Shown: positions 48,561-62,034 of the stretch, piece by piece
How the letters are laid out: every line of letters begins with the position of its first letter
Position numbering within the stretch: position 1 is the stretch's first letter
NCBI GenBank assembly: GCA_013399115.1
Contig: VXAA01004204.1
Location: 368,315-432,314 of the forward strand
Direction of reading: 5' to 3'
Length of the DNA stretch: 64,000 bases
From: Anseranas semipalmata
Lineage: Eukaryota > Chordata > Aves > Anseriformes > Anseranatidae
Notes under the pieces: model-generated
What the model saw: only the letters and a program-made list of their open reading frames with translations
Databases searched by the model: none
Told to the model about the DNA's origin: nothing
Translations under genes and position numbers: made by a program

Positions 48561-50542
48561 CTACCTCGTTTTGGGTGATACTAAACATATCTCTTTCCTG
48601 GATAAGACAGTTTGGTCCTCACTGCCTGAGTGAGGCTGTCGTGAAAAATGAGAGATCTCAGAAACGGGATGTTTTTAAGTATTACAATGCCATGCCTTCA
48701 ACAGTGCTTGGGAGTAGACATGAGTGTGCAGGTGTGACCCTGATGGCATAATGCCCAGGGACTATGCCAGAAGAAGTGTGCCAAAATGGCATGGCTTCAT
48801 CTCTACTGTGTTTTGGAAACATTACCTGAGAAATGCCACCTGGGAATTGTTTGGAAGAGTGTAGTTGTGAATCATAAGCATGCCAAAGACTGTTCCAAAA
48901 ATTCAATCACATAAGCAATGACCTTTCAGCATCTGAGCACATGCCCTGGTTGTATTCAATTTACCAGTACAGATCTAGCTTCCGTCTGACAATTCTTTTT
49001 CTGAGATTAGATAGCAGCAATGTTTTGCAAGTTTTACCTGGGAGAAGGCACCCTATTTTCTGGTGGTAATGCTTTTAAAGATAGCATAGGAAAATGTTAC
49101 ATGAAGTGACTGAATTGCTCAAGGTGTTGATAACAAGAAGTTACACTGGGTTCTTCACTGACGGTCTTAACAGAGAGGCTAGGGACGGGTACAGAATTAC
49201 TCCCTCCTTTGTTAGTATTTCAGTTGTTGAGGAAAAAGAAATATGGGTGAGAACAGAAGCTTGGAAAAGCAAGTGTGGTCATTATCTGCACAGCAATTTT
49301 CCTAGGTTTAAATGGTGACTGTCAGTCTACAAGAGTCTTAGACATTGTACAGCAGCCCTACTTTTAATTAGAAAGAATGCAAAGAAACAACAACAACAAC
49401 AAAAAAAATAACACAATTCTTTTATTGTAGCTAGATTCATATCCATCCAGTCTGTCGGAGAGTGAGAACACAAAAGGTGATTGCCAATAAACTTTATTCT
49501 TTATTTAATGACAGTAAATTTTCAGTTGTTCTTTGCTTGTAAATAGAAAGATGCGATGCCATTTCCACCACTTGTATTGTTTGTTTTGATTTTTCTGGAT
49601 TGACACTTTCTCAGTTTCTTTACGAGGCTTGTGAAAATTAGTTTTCAGAGACTGAGTCCTTCACTCTGTTCCTGAGGTCTTCCAGTTAGTCATCTTCCAG
49701 GCTTAAATGTGTTTTGCAAGTCCATCTGTTAGATCTCAAACAAAATCAATTAAAGTAATTGCAAAACTTTTTCCATTTTCATTTTAGAAAATAAGATTCA
49801 TGCCCGTTCAAGGCTTGGGGAAATAAGACACATAAAAACATACCAAAGTGAAGATCAAAGCATACCAAAGGGTGAGCAAGTGGAGTGCCTAGAAGGCATT
49901 GTCTCAGACAAGAGGATACATTGTTGTGACCACAAACAGCTGAATAGTCTGAAAGGGTGCTGAGCTTTGTGGGCTATTTAGTTTCCTATTAAGTGATCTC
50001 ATGACAGGTCAAAACAAGACAAATTACTTCCGATAGACCTCTAGTCATAGTGTTATAGCTAATCTTGTTATAAGGTTAATGTGGCTACAAGAGCATCTCA
50101 GTACTCCAGATAATGCAATTCAATAAGATATATATTAGAATGTATAGGTTAGGCATGCACGTTCACTCTGGTCAGCCTCTGGATGAGTGCTTTGAGAGAT
50201 TCCAATATCACTCATTGACAGAGGTCATTAAAAATGTGGGCTGTGTGAAAGTAGCAGAGAGTTTTTAATGTAAACTTATTAGTATCAAGCTTTGAGTGAG
50301 AGAGGAGTGTTTATCACATCCAAAATGCTTCCAGCTACAAATTGTGAAGGGGAGAGGCAGGCCTTGGGAATAAGTAGTTACCACCTGTCTCCATAGAGAG
50401 GCTGCTGGCAAGGTCACCTTGGCTGAAATGGATTGTTCAGCCATCCTTGTGATAGAGTCAGGTAATGGTGCTATATATTAATAGGTTACATTTTTATCAG
50501 GTAGAGAGCCATTTGAAGCTTGCTCAGGGTCTGAATTTCTAA

Positions 50543-50545
<3 letters not shown>
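48561..50545. other. Noncoding, nothing recognised
   Basis: Unique sequence with a short (CAA)n tract at about 49386-49400. No gene, RNA or regulatory feature is recognised. Confidence 0.5.
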
Positions 50546-50575
<30 letters not shown>

Positions 50576-50581
50576 NNNNNN
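50546..50581. other. A30 homopolymer followed by a 6-N assembly gap
   Basis: Thirty A (50546-50575) are followed by six N (50576-50581). Sequencing commonly fails at such runs, so the true run length and any sequence between are unknown. The six N are a placeholder rather than a measured length. Confidence 0.98.
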
Positions 50582-51280
50582 AGACAAAGGGTATCAATTG
50601 GTTTATTTTGCAGTTAAGAAATATGTCAAATCTAAAGACAATTTGGTATTAGCTTATGAAAATTACTCTTGTTGGATATAGTACACTTGAATTTGACAGT
50701 CTGTTTCTCTGAAAGGAAAGTTTATTTTGGTTTGGTTTTCGTCTGTTGAAAATTCAATACTGTGTGGTACAAATTGCAAAAAGTTTCAAAGTACAAATTT
50801 TTATCAATGGCATAGCTGAGTCTGTAGACAGCTACAGTGGAAGATGGATGGCAGTTTCCTTAGCTCTTCATTCACTCAATTATTTGATTGTCTTCCTAGT
50901 AAATATAAGCTAAATTAACTGCATGTTTTTGGCTTGATATAAAAGTAATGTTAAGCTCTCTTGCAATATCTAGTTCAGGCTAGAAAATGATGATTTATTT
51001 TTCTTTAAAAATTACTAATTGCATAAAAATAATAATGGTGTCTTTTTTTTTTTTTTAATCTATTCTTTTTCTTTCTAAAAGAAAAAGATAATCTATGGTA
51101 TGTGATTCAGATACCCCATACAGTGTATTAATTTTATCTGAGAATTCCATTATTTCTTCCTGGACCCCAGGACCAACACACACACAAACACAAAAATACT
51201 CCCTGTTCAGAGTTTTAGGATGTTTGGACTGAGAAAACTGCAATTTCAAAATGTGCATTGCAGGAAGGAGGATTTGGTGG

Positions 51281-51346
51281 TTTTTGTTGTTGTTGTTGTT
51301 GTTGTTGTTTTGTATGTTTTTGTTTTTGTTTTGTTTTGTTTTGTTT
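51281..51346. repeat. (TTG)n then (TTTTG)n microsatellite
   Basis: About eight TTG units change to TTTTG units around 51310-51345. It is likely length-polymorphic. Confidence 0.92.
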
Positions 51347-54300
51347 TCTGTCAAAACATTATTACAGCATAATGTTATCTACCTGCTCAGGACTGCAAAG
51401 TTTCAAATGTCCTGCTGAACTCCACACATGCTGAACTCCAAGTAAAATCAATGTAAATCCATGGTATGTCACCGCTGAGCTTTGTGAACTCATGGCCTGA
51501 GCATGAGCAGAAGGACAAAGGTTTTGAGTGAAACCTGCTGAAAGTGACAAGGTCTGCCCTGGGCTCCAAAAACGAGAAATGGAGATCATGGGTGACAGTG
51601 CTGCCATTCTACAAATGTGTATGAGCTTCCAGAGATATTCTTGGTCTGTGTTGTGCTTAGCCTTAAGGTTTATTTATTTATTTATTTTGACAGGAAAAAA
51701 CAGGGAAAGTGACTGTGTAGTTAGGGCATGGCCTACTGAAGGCAATGCCTTCTGAACTACATATGGAAATACATAGTAGCTACAAACAGGGTTTACAGAG
51801 AGAATATAATTGGAAATTTGAGAGAGCATTGTAGAGAGAATATCATGAAAGAGTATAAAATATAAAGCGCTGCCCTAGTATATAGGAAGCTGAGATTCAA
51901 GTTTGCCATCTCTATCTGTGATCTGTAAATTAAACTGATATTGTAGAGTCAGGGTCTCACTTGTTCTCTGGTTTTTCCCAGGAATTTCTCCTTGATGTAA
52001 ATGATATAATCACTCCTGTGAAAACCAGTAGGTATTCCAAACAGCTCTCGTGAAAAGAGATGTTCTGTCTGTCAGCTTGCATACACAGCTGGTGCCTTAA
52101 TTCACTCATTATATGCATTTCATAGTTAAAATCAGTAATAACAAACTATCAGAATTGGTGTCAAATATGGTACCAGCAGAGATTTTTGTCTAGTAGCAGT
52201 GGAAATGAGCTATAATCCTTTAAATAATGGTACCTGCTATCAAGCATGTTCGTTATCACTGGCTACAGCTTTACAGGGAGGGTGTCATGACATGTTGTCG
52301 TTGCCGTCATGCTGTTGAGTGAAACCCATATGTTGTGATATAATTGAGTTCTGGGATGCTTACCAATATAAGCACTGTACTTTGGACTTTCTCTGTTTTC
52401 CTCAACCCTATGTGAGGCCTTAATTATTCTGCAGCATACCACAGTGTATATTCTGCAGCAAAAGTTTGCTGAGCTTTTTTAAGTTCCTTAGCATAAAGAG
52501 CATACAGCTGTACATAGTCCTACATCTGTGCTGTCCCATCAAAGCAAAAGCATTCCTGAATACTGTGCTCTCCATGTTGTACCTCACAACAAAATGATTT
52601 CAAAAAAGGATGCAGAGATCATTTTCTTTCTCTAATAATAACATCACATCTGTGCCAGCAAAAGATCAGAGAGAGGGTGGAGGACTATTCTTTAAATAGT
52701 AGTAAAAAGATTTTTCAATAATTCTCAAAATTGTTCCAAAAGCCACTTAGTAAATTCCCTTTTCTAACTGACCTCCCAAGTGCATGTATGCAGAAGAGAT
52801 GGTCTGGCCGATCTACACACACCATGCTGTTGTAGTTATACATTCTATATTGTAAAAGATCAAATAATTACTAAATACTGGTATCTAGCAAGGTTTCTGT
52901 ACTGCTAAGAAAACAGGGACAGATATCATTCCCTGTTATACATTCCCTGTGTTTCTTCCAGGCCTCAGCAACCCAAAACAAAATTGTAATTGTGTGTGTG
53001 TTTGGGTAGAAGGAGTCATTTTAAAGTGTCAATAGCATGAAGTAACATGAGAACTGTGTGAAATTCAGAATATGCCATGAGATGTGGCATGCAGGCATAT
53101 GGAAATGTTTAAGAGGTTAAATCCTACTGGAATACTGTTGGAGGATTAAGCAGAGAGAAGCCCAAATTTGGTCCTTCCTTTCTTGTATTGATTCCTGGGG
53201 ACTGTCTTTAGCATATGCAATCCCAGCTGTGCCTGGGAATTGTCTTGGGGGAAAGCTTGTTGAGACAGGCCGATGTGATGTGGGAAAGCAGGCTACTAGT
53301 TGAGCCCAGGGGGTTGAGAGGGCCCTGTTAATCCAACTTGCTCCCTGGCTTTTTTTTTTTATCTACATCTAGTGTCATAGATGTGTTATGAGGCCAGTTT
53401 TCTCCTGTAGTGAAAGTTTAATGATATATCTAGATAAAACCTAATATTTTAACAGTGACTGTGATACTATATTGCTCAGCTGGTATGATCTGGCATTATA
53501 ATGTGCCAGCAGAAATGTTCGAGGTAACTCTTTCTTTGAGTGACATGTTAGGCTAGGTCTCACAATTACAGTATCTCTGGTATCTCTGATTGATAGATTA
53601 AACACTCACTTTTAAATGTGAGACTGGGCTAAAGACTCTTAACTGTAAAGAGAATTATGACATTTTAAAAAGTAAATGTCAAACAAGGAAGCAATGGAAC
53701 ATGCACAGTATTGTTGTAGAAGACAGAAGATTCTGAAGTCTCTCATTAATTTATCAAGGAAAGGTGTCACATAGATGGTGCCTATTTGGTACGTAGGCTA
53801 CTTGAATTCCTACGTAAGAATAGACGAAGAACTGGAATAGTTCTAATTCTAGGACTAATCCAATGACAACACCAAAGTTATCTATTAAACAGAAGCCAAG
53901 TATACAGTTCTTGTACTGTACATCTGTCATTGAACATTTTGTGTACTGACAGTCTAAGAAATTTTCTATTATTTTTAAAAAAATGATTTATGAAAACAAG
54001 CTTACAGCGATGCCCATAGTACTGCAGTTTTCAAAGAATGTTGTATGATTTAACCTAGGACACTCTGGTTATCTCTTAAAAAACATAAGATGTGTTAAGT
54101 AAAATCAGTTACAAAATTATCAGCTAGATTCTCTTTCTTTGCTCTTTGTTACATACTGACAAAATAATCTGCTGTATTTCTGTATTTTCTGGGCATCATT
54201 TTAAGATGATAAATATTCTTGAAAAAAAAATGAAGCAACATACTGGGTTTGTTCAATAATTTGACAAGCAAGCACTTTGCCAGTGTAACATCATATGTAT

Positions 54301-54688
54301 GTAATGGATGGTACAAAGCTATCACTTAAATAAAATATCAGTAGCATAAAGAAGAAAGAGGTATGGAGTTTTTTCTGTTTTCTAGAAAAGGGCAAACTCC
54401 TCTACACGTTTCAAAACTGCATGTGAGGTGAATCACACATGTAGATAATCCTGTGATTTTTCTACATTTCATTGTAAAACCACAACATTCTTCCTTTGGT
54501 GCCTATTGAGTTATATCTATCAGCCAGCTGGACTCAACCTTTTAAGATACTTTAGTGTTTCTTAACCTTTTCGCATATTTAGATGATTTGAAGTTTTCCA
54601 TAGTGTCAATTTATTCCAAGTAAAATGAGAGATGGTGTTTCAGTATTCAGAATTATGCAGATCATTTTGTGAATCAACCTGTTAACCT

Positions 54689-54753
54689 TTTGCATTCAAC
54701 AATAATTTCTACTTGTGTAGCAGTAATTTCTAATTGCATTCAACAACAGTTTC
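54689..54753. repeat. Imperfect direct duplication, period 44
   Basis: TTGCATTCAACAATAATTTC at about 54690 recurs at about 54734 as TTGCATTCAACAACAGTTTC. A partial third copy (AGTAATTTCTA) lies between them. Confidence 0.75.
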
Positions 54754-55459
54754 TAATACAAACAATATCACTATGAAATGTTACAATTTTGAGGTTTATG
54801 CAAATATAGTACCAGTTATCTAACTATTTTTTTTATTTATTTACACAGGAGTGTAAGTGCTGGCTTACTATCAAGCCATATAGTTTTCCTGAAGCTTAAC
54901 AGCGAAAACTGCTTTTAAGCTACTAAGAATTACAGAAGCATATTATGTTAGAAAGATAGGAGAATCAATTAAATATAGTAGTGTTTCTTACTTTGTGAGC
55001 AAATCTAAGAATAAATTAAAAATTTCAATGGTAGTATTACTTACTTTGCTGTTGCAAATCTTTAGTTTCAGTCGCTTATAAATTGCAGAAAATCAAAATA
55101 CACATAAAACTTCAACATGTTAAAACTGGCATGAGTTCTCATTATTTGGAGGTTAAGTCTGAAGCTCTCAGTCAGCCTTTAAAATTTTGTATTTCCTCTT
55201 TTACTGAATTCATCTTTGTATTAATGAGAATAACAGACAGATCTTTTTAAAAAAGAAAAGCAGTAGCAACAGTGAACTGAGTAGCTACAAGTGAAAGAAA
55301 CTAAACTAAGTTTAATTTTTCAACTGTTTGGGTTGGATCTGGCTTATGCCCTACAAAAGTTGTAATGTTGGTCTTTCAATTGATAGGTTTTCGATTATGT
55401 TATAGTTGGAGATGGTACCCATATGTCGCTTCAGATGAGTAAAATCAAAAAAAAAAAGT

Positions 55460-56034
55460 ATAGCTAGCATGTCGAAGGAGGTGATTCTCCTCTCTATTCT
55501 GCTCTCGTGAGACCCCACCTGTAGTACTGTATTCGGCTCTGGGGCCCCCAGCATAAGAAAGACATGGACCTATCGGAGCGAGTCCAGAGGAGGGCCACAA
55601 AGATGATCAGAGGGCTGGAGCACCTCTCCTATGAAGACAGGCTGGGAGAGCTGGGGTTGTTTAGCCTAGAGAAGAGAAGGCTTTGGGGAGACCTTATAGC
55701 GGCCTTCTAGTACTTATGTGGGGTCTACAGGAAAGATGGGGAGGGACTCTTTGTCAGGGAGTGTAGTGACAGAACAAGGGGTAACAGTTTTAAACTAAAA
55801 GAGGGTAGGTTTAGATTAGATATAAGGAAGAAATTCTTCACTGTGAAGGTGGTGAGGCACTGGAACAGGTTGCCCAGAGAAGCTGTGGACGCCCCATCCC
55901 TGGAAGTGTTCAAGGCCAGGCTGGATGAGGCTTTAGGCAACCTGATCTATTGTAAGGTATGCCCATAGCAGGGGGGGTGGAAGTAGGTGATTTTTAAGGT
56001 CTCTTCCAACCCAAACAATTCTGTGATTCTATGT
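55460..56034 (+). mobile_element. CR1 LINE, ~0.57 kb
   Basis: The CR1 3' region is continuous: TAGCTAGCATGTCGAAGGAG, CTCGTGAGACCCCACCTG, GAGTCCAGAGGAGGGCCAC, CACCTCTCCTATGAAGACAG, GGGAGAGCTGGGGTTGTTTA, AAGAAATTCTTCACTGTGAA, CATCCCTGGAAGTGTTCAAG, and the end TTCCAACCCAAACAATTCTG with ATTCTATG. It includes the 3' part of ORF2 and the 3' UTR but is 5'-truncated, with no endonuclease or reverse transcriptase core. An A-rich stretch (55447-55457) precedes it. Confidence 0.97.
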
Positions 56035-59000
56035 TGTTGCAGTAGTGTCCATGACAGTATATGACAGGAAGAAGAAAAACCTCTCAAACAAACCTCAAAA
56101 TATCTCATGAAGACTGCTGTGCACGTAGAAAAAAGTTCAGACAAATTCTACATAAGAGTTATAGTAAAATAGCTTTTGTAATCTCCATGCAGTGGTTCTT
56201 TATAAAATCTTTGGATAAACAGAACCCAATGTGGGAATTGCAATATTGCTATTTTTCCAGAGTGGAAATGTGTAATTTTGAAAAGCTGTTACTCTTTGAT
56301 TTTCTATGTGCTCTGTAGATTTCATGCAGGGATAATCTGCTCTTTGAAAACTCTAGAACTGAAAAGTGCCCAGTACTGTCTCACCTGAGAATTATCCTTG
56401 CTGGCTAAAAGGAGACCATATTGTGTGATTCATGAGAATCTTTCTTATCAAATAAAGAAAGAAAGTGATTTTTGATCAAGGGATTGTGTTTTTAAATAAT
56501 ATGTATTTTTCCTGTGGTTTAGAAGCTTTTTATACACCTAACTTGATCGGTAGTGAAGGTTGGTGACTAATATGTATTAACAGGGTAGCTAACAGTTCTC
56601 CATCACTTCCATTTTTTTTCCCACTTTTTAAAGCTACAGCCAGTATGATGTGTGCGTTTCTGAATCTTGTGATGTTTTTGTATGCATACTGTTATTGAAG
56701 TCAATGGCCTTGCAGACTCTTGGCAAGATATTCTTGGATGGAGCCCTTTGCAGACAGGATGGTTAAGGGTCTGAATAGAGGATATTGGAGGTTTATAGGA
56801 AAAAGAATGGTGCGGACAGTGTGAAAACACACTGAAATGTATTCATTCATTTAAAATGACTTTTAAGTGGAGCTGAGTCATTATTCCCATGTAGATGCCA
56901 TGGTTAACACAAACTGCTTCAAAGCAATCTGAATGGGAACATAATGCTCTTGTCTGTTCTTTTCAGTCCAAGACAAAGTTGTCTGGCTATTTGTCAGTTA
57001 TAAAACTCCATTTAAGACACACTTTCTAGAAGTGATTTTCTCTATAAGTTGCTCTAGGAAGAATATTGGAAAAACCTATTACTCTTTTAATTGGAGTCTT
57101 TGTTTTGTGGTGTCTTGTAAATCAATATTATATTAAATCTGGAGGAAATCAGGTTCCTTAGGCAGTATAGGAAGTCAGAGGTCTGTTTCTCAGGGTTAAT
57201 AATTCAAAAAACTTTCAAAATGCAGTTCAGCAGTATAAAAAAAGAACAACTATTGGGCTATAAAAGACATAAAACATAGGAATATTGATTCCTCAGGTTT
57301 TAATCCTAGGTGGGCCAGCAAAGCAATTTATTTTTATGTCTTCTTTTTTTTTTTTTTTTCCAAATAAAATGTTTTATCAATAGTATTTTGCTAGGATGGT
57401 AAGAATAAATCTTTCCTATGAGGAAACTTCAGTAATTGGATTAGATTTTGGACTACATAATCTTCTTTTTGATTCTTTTTCATTAAAAGCCCGTTCATTT
57501 TAACTAGTTCTAATTGAATGACTATAGGGTGCTCAAAAGCCTAAACCAGGCCAACATGTTAAGTGGGTTAGATTTCCAGAGTACCAAATTTAATGACCAG
57601 CTTTGAAAGATAGGCTAAGAGATAATCAATAATCCTCTAGGAATGTATGTTCAGGCTTGATGGATTTGACCAAAACAGTTTTTTTTTTTTTTGTATTTAT
57701 AGTTGCTCTTTACTAGATGCTTAAGAAAACATATGTTGTTTCACTGAGGAAAACAAAGAACTCTTGTAGTCTTATTCATCAAGCTTTTCATGATAGCAGT
57801 TTTAGCCTTCTCAAACTAATGCATCTTTTTAACATTTTTATCAGGAATTACACTGTGTGTGTTTAAAGTGCCACTTTATCTTATTGGGGTTGGATTAGTA
57901 TTCTCTGATGTGTTCAGGCTGATATACTCAGAAAAAAGTCTTGTCAGTTGTTTCTCTTGATGTTAGTGGTAGGCACAGCGTAATGATTCTGTGCATTCTT
58001 TCCATCATGCACACTCTCAAAAATTACATGAGATCTTTTAGGAGGCTTCACTATTTTTTTTTCTTAAAAGGCACGCTCATGACAGACATTGAACTCTAAA
58101 CTCTGAACAGTGTCTGGGCACCCTTGCCTATACAGAATACCTGAGACTGCAGACTCACTCGGTGGTCCTAGTCTGTCCTTCATCTATTATTTTCCTTCCC
58201 AAAGAAAATTTTAGTCTTGACTGACATGTCCATCCACTGAAATAAGTAATATCTTTGCATGTGCTGTCTGGAAGTTGGATCCTGTGAATGTACCAGTACA
58301 AAGGCAATGAGCATCCTATCTATTGACTATGTTAGTTATTATTGCTGAAAATTAAGTACAGAATATGTGGTAATCTGCAGAGGAGAAGCAACTTCATTTA
58401 GAAACAGTCCTTTTTGTCCTTGTTATTGCATTTACAATACTGCAAGTGTACCCCTGTTAAACTCCAGTGGTAAAATTCTGTAATTTTCAATAGTGGCTTA
58501 GCTTTGGGGCATTATAAGAGTGGCTTGATTGCTGCATTGTGGAGAAAGCTCCAGATCTGTCCAAGTTTTTGAGATCCCAGGTTTTGAGGATCCCAGGATC
58601 TCCTTTCTTTAACCACACCGTCTTGTGCTATAAGAGTAGAAATAGAATGAAACAGAGTCCCTGTATGGTCCCAAGATACATAATGCAGACAAACCACAGG
58701 AGCTACAATGATAATTAGAGGACTTTGTCAAAGGCATTGAAAGGGTTTGTGGGTAACTGGCACATCCAAAATATCTCTGTGCATAATGCAATTAGGTCAT
58801 AGCTAAAGCTCTCTGGATAAGCATATGTCAAAAGTCTCTCAGGCATACTTAGGTGTGGACACAAATAGGTGAGGAAAGGATACTTGGACTGTCAACACCT
58901 ACTAGAATCTGGGGGATACTAGAAGAATTACTTCAAGCATTCAGGACTTTCAAGTGAAAGAAAAAGCATGGCAGTTAAATTTTTACGGCATATCATCTTT

Positions 59001-61691
59001 TACCATTCATTCCTTCTCAGACACTTACTGTTAAAAATAAATTACTGTAGTATTTCTCAGTAATAGATCCCAATACTGTTATTGTAAGCTATCTCTTAAA
59101 AAAAGAAAAAACAAACTTTTTAAAATAGTTTAATTCTCCTCTTTATATGTAGTTTTCCTGCTATGATCTTTTTTACTATGTATTGCTTTACTATCAAATT
59201 ACATTGACTTACTGTTCTGTCACTGATGTATTGGTTTGCTTATTTTCAGATTTAGACTAGCCTACTTTTCAAAAGGTACAAAAATTCAAAGAATTCTTAC
59301 AGTAAAAGGAATCTTTAAATGTTTTGACAGTCCTGGTTTTATCGGTATTTCTGACTAACATTTCTCAACTTGATTCATCCTGGTTTGTTCAAATCAAAGG
59401 AGATCTTAAGGGGTTAATATCCTGCTGCTGCTTTGTTTAAACTTGTTCTACGTTCCCTTCTGAATGTTGGTCTGTTTTGTCCTGACCTGAAACAGGATAA
59501 GGGATTATAATGCACTGACTTCTGCTAAATGCCTCCTCTCTGCCCCTGTCCTAAGAGTTTTCCACTTGGCTGTCACAGAGCGTAGAGGAACAAATCTAAT
59601 ACCTTGGATTAAGACTTTGCACTAAACATTTTTTTTCATTTGTTCTTACCATAAGCAAGTGCAAGATACTACGGAAACACTGGTAGAACCTGTAATTCCA
59701 AGTGCTATTACGTTACCATAGAGACGATCCTTTGCTTGTTTTCTCTCTTGCTACCACTTTGGTGTAACTAAAAGACAAAGCTAGCATGGCATTGAGTGAG
59801 AGTTCACACAGAACTCTTCTCATTACCAATGTACATAGTATGATTGACATCTTTCAAGAAAGTCAGCTATTCAGTGAGGACTTTAGTTTTGTCATATTTG
59901 ATTACTCTGCATCCTCAAAGAAATGTATTCCATCTGAAAGGAGGCCAAAATAGCAATGTGCAGACACAAAAAAGTGTATATATATATACACAAAATAATA
60001 CTCATGAAGTACGTTGTCCATTTTCTCCTATTACTCCACAGGTATAGGCCCAGTAAAACCAGTACGGGTTTAAACTAGCAGTATAATAGAGAATTTAGAA
60101 AGTATAGACACTTTTCAGTGTGTATATAGTCTAGGTGGAGACTTAATATGTATATATATATATATATATATATTTTGTATTTAACCAGCCCAAACCAATA
60201 GACCTGAATTTCATTTCATTCATAGTAGTATAATAGTTATTAGCATAAAAATTACAGGATTCAAACCTAGGAGCTTATTGTTTAGTTTTGCTCACTTGTT
60301 CCTTTTAAATGCAAAATGATTTTCACTCAGAAGAGCCAAAGGCAAGAGAGACATCCACGTTCTTTCATTCATTTTTTTTTTTTAACAGAAACTTAGAAAC
60401 ACATTTTATTTTGTATTAGTTTTGTTTCAGCTTAAAAAGTTACAAGGAGAAAGGGAAAATGAAGAAATAGAGAAGAAAAGCAAGCAAGCAAGCTGAAAAT
60501 GATTGTTTTTTTTTTTCTAAATTTTTGTTCACAAAGCATCTTAGAATTTTTTAAGAACTGTATTTTTCTAAGATTTATCATGAAAAATGTTTTTCCCTTT
60601 TAACCCTCTCTGTTTTTGAATATCAGCACATTTCACAAGCTACACAATCATCCTCCAGTGTGATACTTGAATCACTGATATCTCTAGCCTATGACTGTTT
60701 AATAATAATTCAGGAATTTTACTGCAGTAGAACTGCTAAGGGCCTGACACACCAGTCACAGAAGAGATTAAAGTTGATCATTTTATTCACCTTAAATAAA
60801 TATGTTTATGTGACTCATCATAATTAATTATACTTGCTGTTTCTTGGATTTCTGTTCCAGCCCTTTTCCACTGTGCAGCATAAATATGTTTAAAGTTATA
60901 TTTTATTTTGACACTATTTATGATCATTGTTGTTTTTAAAAAGAATTAGTAAAGATAGTTACATGAGATACAATTTTCATTAGCAAATTATAGCATATTT
61001 TATTTTATTCATGTTAGTCAAATCTTTTTATAAAGATACTTTCTCATTTAAACGCAGTGATCAAGTGCTAAAAGAGGTAAGCCTTGTTTGTATATAATAG
61101 ATATTGGTTTTTAATTGTCACTATAATGATGCATATTAAATTAAGTTTAGAACTAAGTTAGTAAGATCTCACTGGGATATTTGAGAGGGGAAAATATCCA
61201 TACAGGCCTCAAAACTATTCATCTGCTTTCTTAAATGTGAAACCATCATCTGGAAACACCCCACATTTTATGAGGCACTGAACCTCCTAAGTGAAGTTAG
61301 ACTTAAACATGATACCATGAACTTGGCTTTGCCTTTGCATATTTATCAATTTCACTTGCACTTAGAAGTATTTTTCAGAGATAAATTGCAGTTTTAACAG
61401 ATGCTTTGCTTATTAAGTATAAGCTGCCATTCTGGTGATGAACTAATTTAGGGATATGCATGCAATTAAGCATGAAAATAGTCTAGTCTTCCTTAGAATT
61501 TACTGGCTAACAGCTACATCTTCTGTTAACCAACTTAAACTATGAAGGACACTTTTATAAAACTACTTACTGGATTTTTTGATGATACAGACAGGAACAA
61601 TTTCCTTTGTGCAATACTATGGTCTGTGTTCTCCTTTAAGAAATGTATCTGGTTCAGAAAAGATAGGAGCTAAACTGTCTGTATTTCAGAC
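56035..61691. other. Noncoding, AT-rich
   Basis: No gene recognised. T17 at 57344-57360 and T14 at 57679-57692 are the main homopolymers, with TA-rich stretches at 59977-59991 and 60148-60173 and AAGC units near 60479-60492. Open frames here (up to 85 codons) carry no recognised motif. Confidence 0.55.
60148..60173. repeat. (TA)n microsatellite
   Basis: About twelve uninterrupted TA units. A second shorter (TA) stretch lies about 170 bp upstream. Confidence 0.93.
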
Positions 61692-61736
61692 TTTTATTTT
61701 ATTTTATTTTATTTTATTTTATTTTATTTTATTTAT
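61692..61736. repeat. (TTTTA)n pentanucleotide repeat
   Basis: Eight or more TTTTA units with little interruption. It lies downstream, on the minus strand, of the small ORF ending at 61783. Confidence 0.95.
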
Positions 61737-61782
61737 TTTTTTCAACCAAATGATGCCCTCAGTAATCAAATATTTGGAGTTT

Positions 61783-62034
61783 CTATTCTTTTTTTTTTTT
61801 TAGAGAATGTTGTCTATTTATTGGATTGTCAATGTTATCCTCTTTATCAATATCCTCCTTATTAATATCATTAACGATATCCTCCTTCTCAATATTTTTA
61901 ACACTAATAATAAGGTTCTGGGTATATGAGTCAAATAAAACAAGGTCATTGGCTGTGCTAACACAGAGAACAAGACAATCCGTGATGTGAAGAGCACATA
62001 CAACGTATAACAGAAGGAATATAATACATTTCAT
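61783..62034 (-). CDS. Uncertain small ORF with signal-peptide-like start
   Basis: An 83-codon minus-strand frame starts at an ATG with A at -3 (ACCATGA) and an in-frame stop two codons upstream. Residues 1-16 read as Met-Lys followed by a hydrophobic core (CIIFLLLYVVCAL), like a secretion signal. Residues 21-45 alternate hydrophobic and polar. From about residue 48 there is a degenerate repeat of the form (N/D)-I-x-K-E-D, matching a roughly 15-bp DNA repeat, and the frame ends inside an A-run (minus strand) as KKKKE. I recognise no family. Alternatively the stretch TTGTTCTCTGTGTTAG within it (minus strand, near 61960) looks like a splice acceptor, so only the part after it might be an exon. 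Chance is still the most likely explanation. Confidence 0.15.
   Translation of the reverse strand: MKCIIFLLLYVVCALHITDCLVLCVSTANDLVLFDSYTQNLIISVKNIEKEDIVNDINKEDIDKEDNIDNPINRQHSLKKKKE

Larger units (their letters stand above)
50582..55459. other. Noncoding with microsatellites
   Basis: No gene recognised. Contains the T-run near 51044-51057, a CA-rich patch at 51175-51196, the (TTG)/(TTTTG) repeat at 51281-51346, a (TTTA) run at 51668-51687, T10 near 53350 and a 44-bp-period duplication at 54689-54753. Confidence 0.55.

Noticed and set aside
55725..55940. 71-codon minus-strand ORF
   Set aside because: Antisense reading of the 0.57-kb CR1.
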